DNA of 64,000 nt from assembly GCF_964355755.1 (NCBI RefSeq), contig NC_092674.1:14079001-14143000 (forward strand), in the 5' to 3' direction. Under the pieces are notes generated by a model that was not told the origin of the DNA, ran no database searches, and saw nothing but the letters and a program-made list of their open reading frames with translations. This document shows positions 60,901 through 64,000 of this stretch, in pieces (position 1 is the stretch's first letter; each line of letters starts with the position of its first letter). Source of the DNA: Antedon mediterranea. Lineage: Eukaryota; Echinodermata; Crinoidea; Comatulida; Antedonidae. The position numbers and the translations under genes were made by a program.

Positions 60901-63719
60901 ATAATACTAATTGTTGGTAAATATTATTGTATTTTTAAAATATAACATAAATAATAAACACTGTGCTTATAAACAGAATATTTATTTTTTTTATATTATA
61001 TGTAAGCTTATGAAAACTATTACTATTATGTTTGTGCTATTATGCTTAACTATCTACTTACTCCTTTCCAAGACAAGCATTTACTAAACAGGTTTTACCC
61101 ACACCTTCCTGTCCAATTACTTTAAGAATTCCAAGATTCACTTCAATTTTACCCTCTGTTAATGCTTCAATGTAAGTCTTCTCTACAAGCTTACCACGCG
61201 CAGTAATCACATATGGAATATCTAGATCAGTTAATTATTATGTAATTTAATACAATGAACAGTTAAAATGAGTATTAATGTTTTTGAGTAAATACATTAC
61301 ATTAAACTCATTCAAAGATGTCTCATTATTATAATGTATATTGATTCGGATTTATAAGAAGTAGCATAGATGATTTACACTCAAATCAATCGTCTTCGAA
61401 GTTGTAATGTGTTTGTAGCCTAATGATTGCATTACATGGTAAAACAATTAACGTAATAATGTGATTTGATGAAATACGATTAATCATTAGAATTTATAAA
61501 AGCAATACAGTAGTTTTTATTTAAAGACCAAATACATTATACGCATATAAGCGTATGAAATAGTGAAAAAAAGAAATGAAAAACACTAATTCAAATAACA
61601 ATATTCTTCCTTAAAATTCTATTGTATGGAACAATTATTCATACCTGGCGTTTCAATATCTATGTCGGGCAATGGTCCACCTAAAACAAAGTTAGAATAT
61701 ATGTGTAAATAAAAGTACATGAAGCAAAATGCGAAATTGTAAGAGATAGTGTAAAAACCTCAGACCTCACTCACAACATACTGGTGTAACATGGGCTTTA
61801 AGTGCAGCGTTGGAACCAGTTATTCCGTGTGACATCATAGAGGCATCGCCCATCTCCAACAAAATGTCCACTAAAAATGGTTTTGTTTAAAATGGCTGAT
61901 TTTTATATTTTTTTCATATTGATTTGTTTCCTGTAAAGCGGGCTATAAGCCTAAATGTGATAAAAAATATTATTTATAATTATTTTCTTAAACTCAAAGC
62001 CCACAGTATAAAATACACAGTAGGTAGTTAGATATAAGAAATACAAACATAGATTAAAGATCACGGTCCTGTTCATGGTTGAAAGGTGTTTTTATTGTTT
62101 GATTTTGATATTATATTTTTTCATATTGCACAGTTTTTTTGTTTTTTTTTATTACGGAATAAAAAAAATGTTTTTGTAGAATGTGCAAGTTATTTGTATT
62201 ATTGTCATAGTTTTGATTATCTATCTGTCATATTATATGTGTATAGGCCTGTTTTGTTATTGTTATTATTAAAACAATAATTAAAAATATCTCAAACTTT
62301 ATTGATTTAATTTGATTCTATTAATAATGTTAAAGAATATAATGTGAGTATCGAGTCAAGAAACTTGTATTAATAATAAGCATTGGTTGAGAATTTATTT
62401 ACATTGTTATTTTTTTTTTAAATATCTAAAACTTTATTTCTTAAATAATTCCAATTCTATTAATAAAATGTAAAAGAATATAATGTGATTTTAAAGAACA
62501 ACAATCATTGGCTGAGAATTTACTTATATTGTTATTTATTTTACTTAAAAAAATAAACAAGTAAAAACAAGACAATGTGAAACATTACAAACTAAACCTA
62601 TTTTAGATAATAAGTGGTTTTCCATTTAAGTTTGTGTTATATTTAAGCTGGACATACCTACATTGTTTCAAGATTAGTTGTCAGCTGATTTACACATGTT
62701 TACAGCCTACCTGTTAGCCTACTTTGTTATAAACTCACCTTTCAATATGTCAATTATCTCGGCTTTTTGACCTGTCCTTAATTCGTTGTCATATTTCTTA
62801 CACGCATTTTCATTGTACAAATCTATTACAGATTTGCCATACTGTGTAAAAATGAATATGTTATGTAAAAGAATTCATTTTATTTTTTTTAAACTATTTT
62901 TTTTACATTATTAATCAAAATAGGAATCGAGTCATACTGATACTGATTCTAATGTATTCTAAAAAACAGAAGATCACGTCCTGTAATAAATGTCGCCACG
63001 TTTTGTTACATCTTATATAAATATATGATACGGCTTTACCACGTTGAAACACCGGTTCTCGTCAGATCACCGAAGTTAAGCAACGTTGGGCCTGGTTAGA
63101 GCTTGGATGGGAGACCATCTGGGAATGTGCTTTAAAAAAAACAGTCCTGGCTTTGTTTGTATCAAAACTGTTAGTGGCGTAATTATCGCTGTTGGTTTCG
63201 ATTGAATAAAATAAAATAAATTGAAAAAAAAATTAAAAAATTAAAAAATAAAAAATAATTTTCAATCGATTATACAAATTATTATGACAATTTTTAATAT
63301 TGTAAATTAGGGCCTATTGTTATTATTTTTATATTCGTAATTTATTTGGATTAATTATTACATTAGGCCTCCATATAACAAAAACTGTATACACAATTTA
63401 ACAAAAACAAATTGTCATTTTACTATTACGTAACGTTATTTGATTTGACATTAAACCAACCTTATCTTCTTTTGAAACGTAAGATTTACCAGAACATTCC
63501 TTCATTAGATACACAATGATGGCTATGTGTTCGCTGTACGTGAGATCTTGTGTTACACATAAATGCAGAAGTGTGCGTTTGTTCTAGTAAATAATATATT
63601 ATATTTTGTATAAAATATAAGTTTGATCTATATTAATGATTAAAATAAGTAACTTGTATCTTTGTCACATTAATAACACACCATGACGTCAAATATGTGT
63701 TGTTGTCGATTTCCTCCTG
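45915..63719 (-). CDS. ROCO-family protein: ankyrin, Roc GTPase, COR, death domain
   Basis: Exons in transcript order: 63583-63461, 62841-62739, 61870-61775, 61680-61645, 61221-61062, 60352-60255, 59512-59400, 58736-58620, 58233-58203, 57148-57114, 56323-56299, 55932-55760, 55009-54920, 54609-54424, 53499-53257, 53031-52837, 52352-52170, 51050-50739, 50039-49962, 49699-49498, 48783-48754 and 46192-45915. Phases all match, giving 968 residues plus TAA; a further 38-nt exon 63719-63682 is likely. The N-terminus lies outside the window. Domains: ankyrin-like NKRTLLHLCV (1-40); Roc P-loop GQEGVGKT (156-163); switch ITDGVAV (about 180); an insertion of about 150 residues; G3 DHGGQ (358-362); G4 position THKG (445-448; usual THxD); COR (about 545-770; LLNFLYDLGDIIYLPD, FFVPLRL); death domain (about 880-965). 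Architecture resembles DAPK1 without, so far, a kinase. A role in death or immune signalling is inferred. Confidence 0.88.
46662..46766. mobile_element. Short MITE, CCAGACGGAGT ends
   Basis: Ends gggttccagacggagt and actccgtctggggaa are inverted copies about 100 bp apart. The interior contains ttggcacatatggcgtttca, shared with the duplicated block near 42 kb. Located in the last intron region of the ROCO gene. Confidence 0.55.
47186..47974. mobile_element. Foldback element with GGCCGAGTTGAC arrays
   Basis: The left end (47186-47315) and right end (47806-47974) are long inverted repeats, each made of 4-6 units of the form aagtcaactcggcc or gtcaagtcggcccc, plus ccaaaccgtctcggcc and gcactttttgcgttccatac at the inner edge. 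The middle 490 bp is unique and non-coding. No transposase. It resembles the end layout of the elements at 18-3145 and 3236-3338. Lies in the last ROCO intron region. Confidence 0.8.
50455..50700 (-). mobile_element. Probable LINE 3' remnant
   Basis: The left border is a ttatttatttatttccc run (a 3' tail if read on the minus strand), followed by text with caccttacaagag-like and stop-rich frames. Located in the ROCO intron next to the COR exon 50739-51050. Called by tail shape only. Confidence 0.3.
51765..52097 (+). repeat. Dispersed repeat family B, deleted copy
   Basis: Contains cgtaccatctaggtcgtgcc, tttttcaagatggacatcca, cagggttacatcaggtggtt and ttctagaagtaacgcgcgat, in the same order as 43662-44955, but the middle is deleted. 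It ends about 70 bp from the donor of COR exon 52352-52170. Confidence 0.65.
56207..56275 (+). mobile_element. LINE 3' terminal fragment, GGGTCCCT family
   Basis: gagggtccctaatgatcagc, ttcggctggatggaccaccc and a (AAATAAA) tail; same family as 15068-15142. It ends 24 bp from the 25-nt ROCO micro-exon at 56299-56323. Confidence 0.6.
58808..59110 (+). mobile_element. LINE 3' end with last ORF2 codons
   Basis: From about 58820 the plus strand reads FHPASSMFQLMRSGRRFRSI, then KANKAPFKNSSFPGAIRAL, then NIM and a stop. This is the typical C-terminus of a non-LTR retrotransposon ORF2 (RxxxNSFxPxAIxxLN). A short 3' UTR follows, with an atgatacttgacttgactta tail. It is antisense to the ROCO gene, in the intron between exons 59512-59400 and 58736-58620. 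Confidence 0.75.
63024..63240 (+). mobile_element. 5S rRNA-derived SINE with A-rich tail
   Basis: 63024-63131 is colinear with 5S rRNA (tacggctttaccacgttg, gaaacaccggttctcgtcag, gcttggatgggagaccatct). It is followed by a unique body of about 60 bp and a tail of aaataaaataaattgaaaaa. A 5S head, non-5S body and A-rich tail are the hallmarks of a SINE3-type element. Located in a ROCO intron. Confidence 0.65.
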
Positions 63720-63911
63720 CTGTGAACGCAGTACGTTTTTAGCAGGAATTATTAAAAAAGTGTAGATAGATCTTTCTTTAGATATTTATATTCATAATGT
63801 TTACATGATTAATGTGATAAACACCATTACCTGTCTACTCAATGTACCCCTTTCTGTTCATACAACTGTAGGCCTTCGGTTTTTTAAATTCACTATCAGA
63901 TTGCAATCAAC

Positions 63912-64000
63912 ACATGGCTCATTTGCCTGTTGTAGAGTACCTATTGAGAAGACGCGTGCTACTCTTGTACTAACATAGCGATTGGGGTGAACCACGTCTG
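63912..64000 (+). pseudogene. Ankyrin-repeat-like fragment on the plus strand
   Basis: The plus-strand frame reads MAHLPVVEYLLRRRV then breaks at a stop; the usual ankyrin helix pair is GHLEVVKYLLEKGA. It is on the opposite strand to the ROCO gene, whose next exons should be ankyrin-like. It may be a pseudogene, an inverted duplicate or the edge of another gene. Cut off by the window end. Confidence 0.3.

Overview
This is an animal (metazoan) nuclear genome window. It is AT-rich and intron-rich, with GT-AG introns and many interspersed repeats. The frequent motif taggcctac, 5S-derived sequences that look echinoderm-like, and a giant foldback element resembling sea-urchin TU elements suggest a marine deuterostome invertebrate, probably an echinoderm. 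This is inference; the species cannot be fixed from the sequence.

Three multi-exon genes were assembled by hand from splice sites, phase continuity and family motifs. (1) 4203-16788 (+) holds fourteen exons of an integrin beta subunit, from the beta-I domain to the NPLF/NPTY cytoplasmic tail. All intron phases match, but two exons carry in-frame TAA codons and no N-terminal exons are seen upstream in the window, so it is called a pseudogene, or a gene with assembly errors. (2) 21951-33430 (+) is a complete ten-exon SLC22-type major facilitator transporter of 551 residues with a TATA box. (3) 63719-45915 (-) is the C-terminal 968+ residues (22 or 23 exons) of a ROCO-family protein with ankyrin-like repeat, Roc GTPase, COR domain and C-terminal death domain. 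Its Roc domain has a micro-exon-coded insertion and a degenerate G4 motif.

The rest is mostly mobile DNA. 1-4126 has an inverted-repeat DNA transposon with a nested TTAA-flanked element, a second array of terminal-type repeats, and a MULE-type transposase fragment. The integrin introns hold a minisatellite, a 5S-derived sequence next to two tRNA-type SINE copies, two copies of one MITE and a duplicated GC-rich repeat. SLC22 intron 1 holds a LINE remnant with apparent 15-bp target duplications, itself containing a tRNA-like gene with a Glu-like body and an AUC anticodon. 33807-43431 is a roughly 9.6 kb imperfect palindrome whose ends carry 21-bp tandem arrays. A further 1.0-1.3 kb repeat family occurs three times between 40.9 and 52.1 kb. 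The ROCO introns contain a foldback element with GGCCGAGTTGAC-type arrays, LINE 3' ends and a 5S-derived SINE.

The integrin, transporter and ROCO genes show no sign of working together; they are ordinary neighbours. All exon models are manual and need transcript support.
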